Shown here: piece after piece, positions 49,332 to 59,061 of the stretch
Layout of the letters: each line of letters starts with the position of its first letter
Position numbering within the stretch: position 1 is the stretch's first letter
From: Chryseobacterium daecheongense
GTDB lineage: Bacteria > Bacteroidota > Bacteroidia > Flavobacteriales > Weeksellaceae
Reading direction: 5' to 3'
NCBI RefSeq assembly: GCF_003729955.1
Contig: NZ_RJTX01000002.1
Coordinates: 62,001-126,000 of the forward strand
Length of the DNA stretch: 64,000 nt
Position numbers and translations under genes: made by a program
The notes under the pieces: model-generated
The model's input: only the letters and a program-made list of their open reading frames with translations
Told to the model about the DNA's origin: nothing
Databases searched by the model: none

Positions 49332-50195
49332 ATGGAAGCTAGAGAAAAGAAACTGGAACAAATTGTGGATTGGGCAGAGAAAAATCCCGCTATCCGCGTT
49401 GTTCTCTTAACCAGTTCTTTGGTCAATCCTTATGCTCCTGTAGATGATTTCAGTGATCTGGATATTGAATTGGTTTTTGAAAATATGAAGGAATATGAGG
49501 CGGATAAAAAATGGATTGAGCTTTTCGGGAAACCGATTTCGATGATAGAAGAAGATAAAACTTTTTTCGAAGGCAAACATGCGATGAAGATGGTATTGTA
49601 TGAAGATCATGTAAAAGTTGACTTTAAACTATACTCGAAATCAGAATTCATAGAGGAAACGCAGCAGGAAATACTGAATGAAGATTGGGATGTCGGCTAC
49701 AAAGTTTTGATTGATAAAGACAATTTAACTGAAAATCTGAAGCCTCCCACTTATGAATCCATCATGATTCAGAAACCTACGGAACAATGCTTTCAGCAAT
49801 TGATTAATGATTTCTGGTGGGATACTACCTATGTTGCCAAATGCCTTAAACGCGGTGATCTCTTTTATGCTAAAGTTATGTCTGAAAGTGTGATCAGAAC
49901 AGAGTATTTTGTTCCCTTGCTGGAGTGGCATATTGCAAGCGGATATAACTGGGAAAAAATTACCACTAATAAACACGGCAGGCTTTTTAAAAAATATCTG
50001 CCTCCTGAGCTTTGGGAAAGGATTGAAATGACCTTTTCAGGAAGTAATATTGAAGATAACTGGAACGCTTTATTGGCTTTTGCAGACTTAGTTCACGAAA
50101 TAGGCACAGAACTTTCGGAAAAAATGAACTACATTTATCCTGCACAAACAGAAAAAGAAGTTAGAAAATACCTTCACAAAGTGAAAAACCTGTAA
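49332..50195 (+). CDS. ANT(6)-type aminoglycoside nucleotidyltransferase-like protein
   Basis: 287 residues of the aminoglycoside 6-adenylyltransferase (AadE/AadS) family. The nucleotidyltransferase metal site is SSLVNPYAPVDDFSDLDIELVF (D-x-D in DLDIE, about residues 36-40) with the third acid in VKVDFKLYS. C-terminal helical domain with WWDTTYVAKCLKRGDL. It may give streptomycin resistance, but chromosomal members in this phylum are not always active against drugs. Confidence 0.87.
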   Translation: MEAREKKLEQIVDWAEKNPAIRVVLLTSSLVNPYAPVDDFSDLDIELVFENMKEYEADKKWIELFGKPISMIEEDKTFFEGKHAMKMVLYEDHVKVDFKLYSKSEFIEETQQEILNEDWDVGYKVLIDKDNLTENLKPPTYESIMIQKPTEQCFQQLINDFWWDTTYVAKCLKRGDLFYAKVMSESVIRTEYFVPLLEWHIASGYNWEKITTNKHGRLFKKYLPPELWERIEMTFSGSNIEDNWNALLAFADLVHEIGTELSEKMNYIYPAQTEKEVRKYLHKVKNL

Positions 50196-50214
50196 CAATA
50201 TAAAGCTATAGTGT

Positions 50215-50832
50215 ATGAGAAAATATATAATCCTGTTCCTAGTATGTCCATTGTTTGTTTTTGCTCAAAAAAATTCAAAAGAAATGATGGAAATTAAAAA
50301 GTTTCAGGAAGAATTAAATGCAGAATATCTCAACCCTAAAGAAACGCCTTTACGTGGAGATAATCTGACTCATTTTAAAGAACATCCTTTCTTTCCTGTT
50401 GACCTGAAATACAGAGTTACTGCCCGAATTTCTAAAACAGAAAATGCAATACCCTTTGAAATTCCCACTTCCTCAGGGAAAACCAAACTCTACATAGAAT
50501 ATGGAAGGGTTAATTTTAAATTGGATGGAAAACCATACTCACTCACTTTATATCAAAGCCTGGATCTCATCAAGCAGGAAAAATATAAAGACTATCTTTT
50601 TCTGCCTTTCCGAGATGCTACCAATGGAAAGGAAACATACGGCGGCGGAAAATACATGGATTTGAGAATTCCTAAAAAAGGAAATACAATCATATTGGAT
50701 TTTAATCAATCCTATCAACCATATTGCGCTTACAATGCCCATGATTACAACTGCCCGATCGTTCCTGAAGAAAATAAACTTCCAATAGAAATTCGTGCTG
50801 GAGTCATGTACGAAGATATTTATCATCATTAA
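50215..50832 (+). CDS. DUF1684 family exported protein
   Basis: 205 residues with a signal peptide (about 1-18, ending VFAQ). Features of DUF1684: FQEELNAEYLNPKETPL, LYIEYGRVNFKLDGKPYSL, YLFLPFRDATNGKETYGGGKYMDL and DFNQSYQPYCAYN. Function unknown. Six bases before the GNAT gene, so probably co-transcribed. Confidence 0.85.
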   Translation: MRKYIILFLVCPLFVFAQKNSKEMMEIKKFQEELNAEYLNPKETPLRGDNLTHFKEHPFFPVDLKYRVTARISKTENAIPFEIPTSSGKTKLYIEYGRVNFKLDGKPYSLTLYQSLDLIKQEKYKDYLFLPFRDATNGKETYGGGKYMDLRIPKKGNTIILDFNQSYQPYCAYNAHDYNCPIVPEENKLPIEIRAGVMYEDIYHH

Positions 50833-50837
50833 TTAAT

Positions 50838-51311
50838 ATGGTCAGTTTACAATTTTTTCAACCCGAAGATTTTCCTGAGTTGAATTACAAACTGGATGAA
50901 ACTCAGTCTCAGTTTACCGCAAAGGCAGAAGAAGCATTACAACGGATCAGCGAAAGGCAGGATGATTTGGCGTATCCGGTAACTGTTTTTTATGGAGAAA
51001 AAGCAGCAGGTTTTTTCGTACTGGATTTTGGAGATGATAAATTGGATCTCACAGATAATCCTGATTCTGTTTTGGTACGATCTCTTTCCATAAATCCGGA
51101 TTTGCAGGGAAAAGGAATAGGAAAATCTGCGATGCTGAAAATGGATGACTTCATAAAAGAGAATTTTAAAGATTGTAATGAAATTGTGTTAGCTGTGAAT
51201 CAGAACAATACTTCTGCATATGAATTGTACCTGAAAACAGGATACTTCTATGATGGAAAAACAAGGATCGGAAGAAGTGGACCACAATATCTTATGTACA
51301 AAAAACTTTAA
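50838..51311 (+). CDS. GNAT family N-acetyltransferase
   Basis: 157 residues. Acetyl-CoA motif A is VRSLSINPDLQGKGIGKSAM (about 75-94), followed by NQNNTSAYELYLKTGYF. Substrate unknown. Confidence 0.85.
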   Translation: MVSLQFFQPEDFPELNYKLDETQSQFTAKAEEALQRISERQDDLAYPVTVFYGEKAAGFFVLDFGDDKLDLTDNPDSVLVRSLSINPDLQGKGIGKSAMLKMDDFIKENFKDCNEIVLAVNQNNTSAYELYLKTGYFYDGKTRIGRSGPQYLMYKKL

Positions 51312-51356
51312 GAAAATTTTAATTCCCGATATTCTGTTTGGCTTGATACTTTCTGT

Positions 51357-51364
51357 TAACTTTG
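51357..51364 (+). promoter_or_regulatory. Predicted -7 element of the SDR/glucosidase unit
   Basis: TAACTTTG matches TAnnTTTG exactly, 22 bases before the ATG at 51386. A TTTG at 51337-51340 is 16 bases away, shorter than the usual 19-21. Confidence 0.5.
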
Positions 51365-51385
51365 AGTAACATTCAAATCAAAACT

Positions 51386-52195
51386 ATGGAAATATCACTT
51401 CGAAATCAGGTAGCTATCGTTACCGGAGCTTCAAGCGGAATCGGTACCGGAATTGCCAAATCATTGGCTTCATCAGGAGCTACTGTTATTGTAAATCATT
51501 CTTCAGAAAGATCTTTGAACGATGCCAAAACAATTGTAAGGGAGATTATAGATGCCGGTGGAAAAGGGATTACTTACCAATGTGATGTTTCTAAAGAAGA
51601 TCAGGTCGTGAAAATGTTTCAGGATGTGGTAGCAGAATTTGGAACAGTTGATATTTTAATCAATAATGCTGGAATCCAAAAAGATGCAAAATTCACGGAA
51701 ATGACCCTTGATCAATGGAATGCGGTGATTGGAGTTAATCTTACAGGACAATTTCTTTGTGCAAGGGAAGCGATTAAAGAATTCTTACGACGCGGAATTG
51801 ATCCTTCACGTTCCGTAGCTTGTGGGAAAATTATCCATGTCAGTTCCGTACACGAAGTGATTCCCTGGGCAGGGCATGCCAATTATGCAGCAAGCAAAGG
51901 AGCCATCAGAATGTTGATGCAGACGCTGGCTCAGGAATATGGTGCGGATAAAATTCGTGTTAACTCGATTTGCCCGGGAGCTATTCAGACACCCATCAAT
52001 ACCAATGCCTGGAATACGCAGGAAGCCATGAATTCACTTCTTGCCCTTATTCCATATAACAGGATCGGGCAACCTCAGGATATAGGCAATCTGGCAGTAT
52101 TCTTAGCCAGTGATGCCTCAGATTATATTACCGGAGCCAGTATTTTCATAGACGGTGGAATGACCACTTTTGAAAGTTTTTCTACCGGAGGATAG
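51386..52195 (+). CDS. SDR family oxidoreductase, glucose 1-dehydrogenase-like
   Basis: 269 residues from ATG 51386. NAD(P) motif VAIVTGASSGIGTGIAKSLA, NNAG, and the Ser-Tyr-Lys triad in IIHVSSVHEV...ANYAASKGA. C-terminal DYITGASIFIDGGMTTF is typical. An in-frame TTG at 51362 overlaps the -7 element and cannot be the start. It precedes a glucosidase gene by about 100 bases, which fits sugar metabolism. Confidence 0.88.
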   Translation: MEISLRNQVAIVTGASSGIGTGIAKSLASSGATVIVNHSSERSLNDAKTIVREIIDAGGKGITYQCDVSKEDQVVKMFQDVVAEFGTVDILINNAGIQKDAKFTEMTLDQWNAVIGVNLTGQFLCAREAIKEFLRRGIDPSRSVACGKIIHVSSVHEVIPWAGHANYAASKGAIRMLMQTLAQEYGADKIRVNSICPGAIQTPINTNAWNTQEAMNSLLALIPYNRIGQPQDIGNLAVFLASDASDYITGASIFIDGGMTTFESFSTGG

Positions 52196-52293
52196 AAGGT
52201 GAATAGTGAAAAGTGAATCGTCAATTTTTTAAATGTCTATCTATCATTCACAGTTGACCATTCACATCTATTAATTCATAACTCAACAAGCTT
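52196..52293. repeat. Spacer repeat (GTGAATCGTCAAT type)
   Basis: GTGAATAGTGAAAAGTGAATCG followed by TCAATTTTT, then the inverted partner ATTCACAGTTGACCATTCACAT (52248-52269, read in two halves). It shares GTGAATCGTCAAT with the spacer at 48.86 kb. Confidence 0.5.
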
Positions 52294-54951
52294 ATGACTG
52301 AAAAGCAAAGAATATCCGATATTTCCTGGAAAAAATGGGGACCTTATGTGAGCAACAGAGAATGGGGACTTGTACGTGAAGATTACAGTGCCAATGGTGA
52401 CGCGTGGAATTATACCCGTCATGACATGGCGGAAGCCAAAACTTATCGGTGGGGTGAAGAAGGTATTTGTGGGATTTGTGATGATTTGCAGCAGCTCGTT
52501 TTTTCAGTGGGCTTTTGGAATAAGAAAGATAAAATGGTGAAAGAACGGTTTTTTGGGCTGACCAACGATCAGGGAAACCATGGAGAAGACGTAAAGGAGT
52601 ACTTTTATTATCTGGATTCCACACCTACACATTCCTACATGAAAATGCTGTATAAGTATCCTCAAAATGCGTTTCCTTATGATGATCTGTTGAAAATCAA
52701 TTCAGAAAGAAATAAAAATGAACCGGAGTATGAGTTGATAGACACAGGAATTTTCGATCAGAATGAATATTTTGACATCTTTATTGAATATGCCAAAGAA
52801 AGCCAGTCAGACATTCTGGTAAAGCTTACCATAACAAATAAGGCTGAAAAGGAAGCTCCTCTTATTATTTTGCCCACTGTTTGGTTCAGGAATACATGGA
52901 ATTGGGGATATGATGATTATAAGCCGCAACTATGCTCCGAAGAGGCCAATTGCATTAAAGTAAATCATAAAGACCTGGAAGTAAAAAATGTATATGCCCG
53001 ACAATCCTTGAAAGTCCTGGTCTGTGATAATGAAACTAATTGTGAAAAACTTTATCAATCGCCCAGTAAATCAAAATATTGCAAAGACGGCATTAATGAA
53101 TTTGTCGTAAGTGGGAATACTCAGACTATCAACCCTAAAGATATAGGGACTAAAGCTTCATTTTTTATTAATGAAAATTTCAAAGCTAAAGAAACCAAAA
53201 CCTTTGAACTGAGGATTACAGATAAGGATTTAGCCCGGCCTTTTGAAGGATTTGAAGACATTTTTGCTTTAAGACAAAAAGAATCGGAGGAATTTTATGA
53301 GGATCTTCAGGAAGGAATATCTTCAGATGATGAAAAAATGATCCAACGACAGGCTTTTGCAGGAATGCTTTGGAACAAAATGTTCTATCATTACAATGTG
53401 GAGAAATGGCTGAAAGGGGATCCCGCAGAAGTGCAGCCTCCAAAATCCCGTGAAAGGATAAGAAATTACGATTGGAAGCATCTCAATAATGAGCATATTA
53501 TTTCAATGCCCGATAAATGGGAATATCCATGGTATGCAACATGGGATCTTGCTTTTCATGCCATAAGCTTTTCTTTGATTGATCCAGATTTTGCCAAACA
53601 TCAGCTCAAGCTGTTTCTTTTTGAATGGTACATGCATCCGAATGGGCAACTTCCCGCCTATGAATGGAATCTCAGCGACGTCAACCCACCAGTCCATGCA
53701 TGGGCAACTTTCCGGGTATTCAAGATTGATGAATATTTAAAGGGAAAACCGGATATCGAGTTCCTGGAAAGTGCATTCCAGAAATTAACGATGAATTTTA
53801 CCTGGTGGGTGAATAAAAAAGACGACAACGGCAACAATATTTTTGAAGGTGGATTTTTAGGATTGGATAATATCGGGGTTTTTGACAGAAACGCTGTGCT
53901 TCCGAATGGTGATCAGCTTGAACAGTCTGATGGAACAAGCTGGATGGCCATGTTTGCCCTGAATATGATGAGAATTGCTCTGGAATTGGCTCAGTACAAC
54001 AAAGTGTACGAAGAGATGGCAACAAAATTTTTTGAACATTTCCTATCCATTGCTAATTCGTTGGATAATATGGGGGACGAAAATTTCAGCCTTTGGGACG
54101 AAGAGGATGAGTTTTTTTACGATGCACTTGCTTCCAATGATTGCAGCCACATGTATTTAAGGTTAAGAACCATCGTAGGCTTAATCCCTATGTTTGCCGT
54201 TGAGGTGATTGATGATGAGATGATTGAAAATCTTCCGAATTTTAAAAGCAGAATGCACTGGGTATTGGAAAACAAACCGGAATTGGCAGCTCTTGTTTCT
54301 CATTGGGAAGTAAAAGGACAGAACTCAAAGCATCTTCTTTCCCTTTTAAGGGGACATCGTTTAAAAAGATTATTACACAGGATGTTGAATCCTGAGGAAT
54401 TTTTAAGTGATTATGGTGTCCGTGCTTTATCCAAGGAATATGAGCAGAATCCTTATCATTTGAATTTGAACGGAACAGATTACAGCGTAAAATATACACC
54501 TGCGGAAAGCGATAGCGATCTTTTTGGCGGAAACAGCAATTGGCGCGGTCCGGTTTGGTTTCCTATCAATTTTCTAATTATTGAAAGCCTTCAAAGGTTT
54601 TTCTTTTATTACAGCCCTGACTTTTTGGTCGAATACCCTACAGGAAGTGGAAATTACTCTAATCTGGATCAGATTGCAGATGCTTTAAGTAAAAGATTAT
54701 CCAGGATATTTTTGAAGGATGAAAATGGAAACCGCCCTGTAAATGGACAATATCCGAGGTTTCAAACGGATCCGGATTTTAAAGATTATATCCTGTTCTA
54801 TGAATATTTCCATGGTGATAACGGTCGTGGAGTAGGAGCTTCTCACCAAACCGGATGGACAGGCCTGATCGCTAAAATTTTACAGCCAAGATTTTCCAAA
54901 AAGAAAATAGCAGAATCTGAAACCCAAATGCCGGATGAAGCGAAAACGTAA
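52294..54951 (+). CDS. GH63-type glucosidase
   Basis: 885 residues, no signal peptide. N-terminal beta-rich domain (about 1-330) and an (alpha/alpha)6 barrel (about 350-880) of the MGH1-like/GH63 class: MPDKWEYPWYATWDLAFH (about 408-425), GQLPAYEWNLSDVNPPVHAW (about 450-469), GLDNIGVFDRN, EQSDGTSWMA and WRGPVWFPINFLIIESL (about 750-766). Probably an intracellular alpha-glucosidase or glycoside trimming enzyme; specificity not given by the sequence. Confidence 0.88.
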   Translation: MTEKQRISDISWKKWGPYVSNREWGLVREDYSANGDAWNYTRHDMAEAKTYRWGEEGICGICDDLQQLVFSVGFWNKKDKMVKERFFGLTNDQGNHGEDVKEYFYYLDSTPTHSYMKMLYKYPQNAFPYDDLLKINSERNKNEPEYELIDTGIFDQNEYFDIFIEYAKESQSDILVKLTITNKAEKEAPLIILPTVWFRNTWNWGYDDYKPQLCSEEANCIKVNHKDLEVKNVYARQSLKVLVCDNETNCEKLYQSPSKSKYCKDGINEFVVSGNTQTINPKDIGTKASFFINENFKAKETKTFELRITDKDLARPFEGFEDIFALRQKESEEFYEDLQEGISSDDEKMIQRQAFAGMLWNKMFYHYNVEKWLKGDPAEVQPPKSRERIRNYDWKHLNNEHIISMPDKWEYPWYATWDLAFHAISFSLIDPDFAKHQLKLFLFEWYMHPNGQLPAYEWNLSDVNPPVHAWATFRVFKIDEYLKGKPDIEFLESAFQKLTMNFTWWVNKKDDNGNNIFEGGFLGLDNIGVFDRNAVLPNGDQLEQSDGTSWMAMFALNMMRIALELAQYNKVYEEMATKFFEHFLSIANSLDNMGDENFSLWDEEDEFFYDALASNDCSHMYLRLRTIVGLIPMFAVEVIDDEMIENLPNFKSRMHWVLENKPELAALVSHWEVKGQNSKHLLSLLRGHRLKRLLHRMLNPEEFLSDYGVRALSKEYEQNPYHLNLNGTDYSVKYTPAESDSDLFGGNSNWRGPVWFPINFLIIESLQRFFFYYSPDFLVEYPTGSGNYSNLDQIADALSKRLSRIFLKDENGNRPVNGQYPRFQTDPDFKDYILFYEYFHGDNGRGVGASHQTGWTGLIAKILQPRFSKKKIAESETQMPDEAKT

Positions 54952-55016
54952 AATCGCAAAATTGTAGAATCGTAAATCGGTAGGAATATAGGTCAATTAT
55001 GTACAATTTTATATTC

Positions 55017-55099
55017 TGTCACTCAGAGCGAAATGAAATGAGCGTGGAATCTACCATGTTTTTATCTTTAGAACATTAAGATTCCTATGGAATGACAAT
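55017..55099. repeat. Dispersed intergenic palindromic element
   Basis: TGTCACTCAGAGCGAAATG ... GGAATCT at the left and AGATTCCTATGGAATGACA at the right form an imperfect inverted repeat. I recall AGATTCCTANGGAATGACA-type elements as common interspersed repeats in Chryseobacterium and Flavobacterium; there is only one copy in this window. Confidence 0.6.
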
Positions 55100-55158
55100 A
55101 CTGAATAAATAGTTTTTAACAGAAACAATTTTGCAAATCAGCAATTTTACGGTTTTGC

Positions 55159-55845
55159 TTATTCAAAAATCTGCTGAATTACTTCTAAGGACGGTGGGAT
55201 CTTGAAATCTGTAATATGATAATGATAATATACCAGGAGACTATCCAGAAAATTCTTCCTGATCTTCGGTTGGATCTTTATCTGATAGGGAGATTCTGAT
55301 AAAAGAATATTTTTCCAGATATAAGAAATTTCTTCTGTAAATAACTGATGGGTTAAGCTATGGGAAAAAGTTCCTGTTTCAGGATCTAAATAATTTCCTT
55401 CGTTGATTAAAGGAGCAACACCTTGTATTTTTAAAATTCTGATTAAGAAAATTAAATGAGATTGATAATTGTTTTGCGTTAATTCATCAATAAACTCATC
55501 AATACTAAGGAAGATTCCCGGATTTTTATTTTCATGCCTCAGAATCTGATTGAGTAGATCCGAGATGAAAAACACGACTGTATTCGCTTTAATATCCGTA
55601 TACATATCATTATTCCGCACCAGTTCGAACCTGGAAACGGATTGTATACTGTTTCCTTTAGCGGAATTAATGGAAAAATTAAGCTGGTTCAGAGGCAAAA
55701 GCAGAGCCTTCTTTTTATTTTTTTTGGAATAGACTCCTTTCAGAAAATAACTCTGAAAGCCGTCTTCTTCTGTAAAACAATGCAATACCGCATCATTTTC
55801 CCCGTATTTTATGTATGAAAGTAAATATCCTTTTTGTGAGTTCAT
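55159..55845 (-). CDS. recO: DNA repair protein RecO
   Basis: 228 residues. OB-fold N terminus QKGYLLSYIKYGENDAVLHCFTEEDG (about 4-29), then the helical domain; the zinc-finger cysteines of some RecO proteins are missing, as is usual in flavobacteria. Shares one base with the porZ stop; the recO-porZ arrangement recurs in this phylum as I recall. Acts in RecFOR recombination. Confidence 0.9.
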   Translation of the reverse strand: MNSQKGYLLSYIKYGENDAVLHCFTEEDGFQSYFLKGVYSKKNKKKALLLPLNQLNFSINSAKGNSIQSVSRFELVRNNDMYTDIKANTVVFFISDLLNQILRHENKNPGIFLSIDEFIDELTQNNYQSHLIFLIRILKIQGVAPLINEGNYLDPETGTFSHSLTHQLFTEEISYIWKNILLSESPYQIKIQPKIRKNFLDSLLVYYHYHITDFKIPPSLEVIQQIFE

Positions 55846-58109
55846 TAATTCACCACAGCTATTTTAGCGGTAGCTTTATCCGATCCGTCTTCATTGGTCA
55901 TCAATACAAAATAGACTCCTGAAGCTACTCTTGTCCCTCTTTGGTTATTAAGATCCCATTCGTAATATCCACCCCTTGCTACAGCTGAGTGTACAACATT
56001 TCCTGCTGCATCAGCAATTCTGATATTCGTTTTTTCCGCAAGACCTTTAATGGTAACTTTACCTTTGAAATTAGAATACACCACAGGATTCGGATAAACA
56101 AGAACATTCCCAAAATTAGAGGTTACATCCGCTACATCGCCCTGATAAGTAACAATCCCATCATAAGAGACAAAATATACTTTTCCGGTTTTCCTGTCCA
56201 CTTTAATATCTGTGATGCTGTTCGTTGGAAGTGGAGAATTCTCTTTAGTAAAATGTTTGATCGTTTGCTGTCCGTCTGAAGACAAATAATAAACACCGCC
56301 ACCATCTACGGAAACCCATTTATGATCCCCTGCGTCCACTTCTATTTGTAATATCTGTGAGTCCCTGAAAAGCTCCTCACCAATACCGTTTTGCTCAATA
56401 ACTATGGGGGTCACTTCAGCATCAGGGTCTTTTATAGCTACGGCTGCATTCGATAATATTCTTAAACCGCTGTCGGTTCCGATCCAAGCATCGCCTGCTT
56501 TATCAATTGCCACGGATAAGGTACCACTGGAATTTCCTGCAAAACCGTTGGACTGACTTAACGTATATATCACATCATCAGAAACTGTAGGTGTATTTTT
56601 ATAATCATAAGCAAGAAAATTGCTGGTTCTCGGAAGAGGAACCCAGAACATTTTCTCATAATACAGAGGCTTTTGTACCGCAGTACTAAAATTGGTGTTC
56701 TTAATAATAAACTTATCCGCTGCCTTATCATAGGTAGCCATTCCTGCTGTACCGCTTCCTACGAATGAGATTGATGCATATAAATTGTTTTGATCGTCAT
56801 AAGTAAGCCCTACAGGACGAGAGAAATATATACTAGGAGTCTCTAAATCATAATAATTTACAAAATCGAAATCCTTAGTGGAGGGATTGTATTTCATCTT
56901 ATGAATACCATGTTCGGGTGAAAAGGTATAATTAGCAAAAAATACTTCAGTATTGTCACTAGGATTGGCTGTTACATCCAATACATTGAAAACTTTGCTG
57001 GTATTCACGAAATAAGACGGATAAATCCATTGTACCCCATCGAAGTAATAAAATCCAGGGTTTTTAGCATTAGCTAGTGGAGTATTAAATCTTGACTCTC
57101 TTCCCCCACTGGAAACCAAAAGCTGGTTATTATCGTATAAGCTGATTTTATATGAGTAATTGAAATAAGGGCCATCTGGTTTAAAAATGACATTACTTTC
57201 ATCCTTAATTCCTGATAAAATAGTACCTCCATACACCTTTCCATTAACTGAAGTTGCTGTATTACACTCTTCTCCGAAGCTTACGGTTCCACTTGCTATA
57301 CCATTTGTATTGAAAGTGTAAACTCTGTTTTGGTCTGTTACAACAATATTGTTTGCATTTACTACAACATCATGAACTTTAGTGAATGTCTGAGATAGTG
57401 GAATAGATGTCCCACTATTGTACAGATATGCTGTAGTAAGATTTGAAAATGTAAGAACGGATTCCGAGTCAATATGAGTAAAAGCTCCTGACATTTCTGT
57501 AGTCCATGTTGAGAAAACCGGGAAAGTGGTGTTCATGTCATGGCTTTTTAGCCCTGTATTGGTTACAGAGAAAACTTTATTCCCCAGAATGGTAGCTTCA
57601 TTACTTGCTTCATATACTCCGCCTGTCATAAAGAAGGCCGAATCTCCAAACTCTTTGCTGTTCAAATTGAAAATAGAAACTCCATATCCTACTGATACTA
57701 CCGCTTTATCGCCGGTAATAGAAATATGATTAATTTTTTTACTTCCATTGTATCCTGTTGCAATAGGAATATCTACAACATAGGTAATTCCCTGTGGTGT
57801 AATCACATCCAGTGATCCGTTTTGATAACCGATAAGACCTATTTTGGTTTGCGGATTGTAATCAAATGCTGATATTTTCACCTCATGTAAGCCGTTAGCT
57901 TTGGATAGCTTCGTGATCTCACCGGAAGAGATTGTATAAAAAAAGACTCCGTTTTCTGTAGCAGCAACAATTTTTCCATTATCTTCTTTCATAGCTAAGA
58001 CGTTATTATAAGAGAATAAGTCCGCCCATTTTTTTGAAGAGATCACCTGTGCGTTTACAAATTGCAAAGAGGCTAAAATACCAAGGGAAATGATGGAGAG
58101 TTTTTTCAT
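55845..58109 (-). CDS. porZ: T9SS component PorZ
   Basis: 754 residues: signal peptide (1-20, ending FVNAQ), two seven-bladed beta-propellers (about 25-660; for example KWADLFSYNNVLAMKEDNGKIVA and DAWIGTDSGLRILSN) and a T9SS type A C-terminal domain (about 675-754: VLVYPNPVVYSNFKGKVTIKG, ending NEDGSDKATAKIAVVN). PorZ is part of the attachment complex that links T9SS cargo to surface polysaccharide. Followed by recO. Confidence 0.9.
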   Translation of the reverse strand: MKKLSIISLGILASLQFVNAQVISSKKWADLFSYNNVLAMKEDNGKIVAATENGVFFYTISSGEITKLSKANGLHEVKISAFDYNPQTKIGLIGYQNGSLDVITPQGITYVVDIPIATGYNGSKKINHISITGDKAVVSVGYGVSIFNLNSKEFGDSAFFMTGGVYEASNEATILGNKVFSVTNTGLKSHDMNTTFPVFSTWTTEMSGAFTHIDSESVLTFSNLTTAYLYNSGTSIPLSQTFTKVHDVVVNANNIVVTDQNRVYTFNTNGIASGTVSFGEECNTATSVNGKVYGGTILSGIKDESNVIFKPDGPYFNYSYKISLYDNNQLLVSSGGRESRFNTPLANAKNPGFYYFDGVQWIYPSYFVNTSKVFNVLDVTANPSDNTEVFFANYTFSPEHGIHKMKYNPSTKDFDFVNYYDLETPSIYFSRPVGLTYDDQNNLYASISFVGSGTAGMATYDKAADKFIIKNTNFSTAVQKPLYYEKMFWVPLPRTSNFLAYDYKNTPTVSDDVIYTLSQSNGFAGNSSGTLSVAIDKAGDAWIGTDSGLRILSNAAVAIKDPDAEVTPIVIEQNGIGEELFRDSQILQIEVDAGDHKWVSVDGGGVYYLSSDGQQTIKHFTKENSPLPTNSITDIKVDRKTGKVYFVSYDGIVTYQGDVADVTSNFGNVLVYPNPVVYSNFKGKVTIKGLAEKTNIRIADAAGNVVHSAVARGGYYEWDLNNQRGTRVASGVYFVLMTNEDGSDKATAKIAVVN

Positions 58110-58110
58110 A

Positions 58111-59061
58111 TTATACAGTTATGCTGCTATCTATTGCCTGGTTGTTCCAGGAAATATGTTGTACATTTTTAAGAGAATCAAAATAAAAATCTATTCTACC
58201 GAGAAGAAGTCCGGCCCAACCCACCTGGTTCACCAGGACATTTTTACCCTGTCTGTTTTGAAAAGTCTGAGGTTCCGGCAAAAAAGTATGGGTATGTCCG
58301 CCTAAAATCAGATCAATGTTTTCTGTTTTGGCGGCTAAGATTTTATCACTTACTTTATTAGGTTCGTCTCTGTAATCATATCCTATGTGGGATAAACAGA
58401 TGACAAGATCACATTTCTGATCATTCTTTAAAAAATGAGAATAATGCTGTGCAACATCTATCGGATCCGAATAAACCGTTTCCTGATATTGCTTTTTCCC
58501 GACAAGTCCGTCCAGTTGGATACCAACTCCGAAAATCCCGACCTTTATTCCGTTTTTATTAAAGATTTTATAGGGTGATGTTTTTCCGTCCAGAATGGTG
58601 TTTTTAAAATCATAATTGGAACAGATAAATGGGAATTTGGCATTAGGCAGAACTTTTAAAAACCCGTCCAGGCCATTATCAAAATCATGATTTCCCATAG
58701 TGGAAGCATCATACTTCATCATGGACATCAATTTGAATTCAAGCTCGCCCCCGAAAAAATTGAAATACGGGGTTCCCTGAAAAATGTCACCGGAATCCAG
58801 CAGTAAAACATTGTTTTCCTGGCTTCTGATCTGCTGAATCAGGCTGGCTCTTCTGGCGAAACCTCCCTGATTAGGATTTTTGGTATAGCTTTCGTCAAAA
58901 GGCTCTATCCTGCTATGCTGATCATTGGTGTGCAGTATGGTAAGTTTGTTAGCGGATAGAAGATTATTGACCTTTACATCTTCTGCCATCATCATTCCCG
59001 GAGCTAAAGCCATTGCCAAAGTTCCGCCACCTATTGCTTTTAAAAAATGTTTTCTATCCAT
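58111..59061 (-). CDS. 5'-nucleotidase-type metallophosphatase, catalytic domain only
   Basis: 316 residues, Tat-like signal (DRKHFLKAIGGGTLAMALAP, with an R-K pair). The UshA-type catalytic domain has TILHTNDQHSRIEPF (D-x-H, about 43-57), LLLDSGDIFQGTP, TMGNHDFDNG and LGGHTHTFLP. The partner C-terminal domain is encoded by the upstream gene, whose stop overlaps this start by one base. In most bacteria both are one polypeptide. Periplasmic. Confidence 0.9.
   Translation of the reverse strand: MDRKHFLKAIGGGTLAMALAPGMMMAEDVKVNNLLSANKLTILHTNDQHSRIEPFDESYTKNPNQGGFARRASLIQQIRSQENNVLLLDSGDIFQGTPYFNFFGGELEFKLMSMMKYDASTMGNHDFDNGLDGFLKVLPNAKFPFICSNYDFKNTILDGKTSPYKIFNKNGIKVGIFGVGIQLDGLVGKKQYQETVYSDPIDVAQHYSHFLKNDQKCDLVICLSHIGYDYRDEPNKVSDKILAAKTENIDLILGGHTHTFLPEPQTFQNRQGKNVLVNQVGWAGLLLGRIDFYFDSLKNVQHISWNNQAIDSSITV

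Noticed and set aside
51362..51385. TTG start for the SDR gene
   Set aside because: It lies inside the predicted -7 element; ATG 51386 gives the normal family N terminus.
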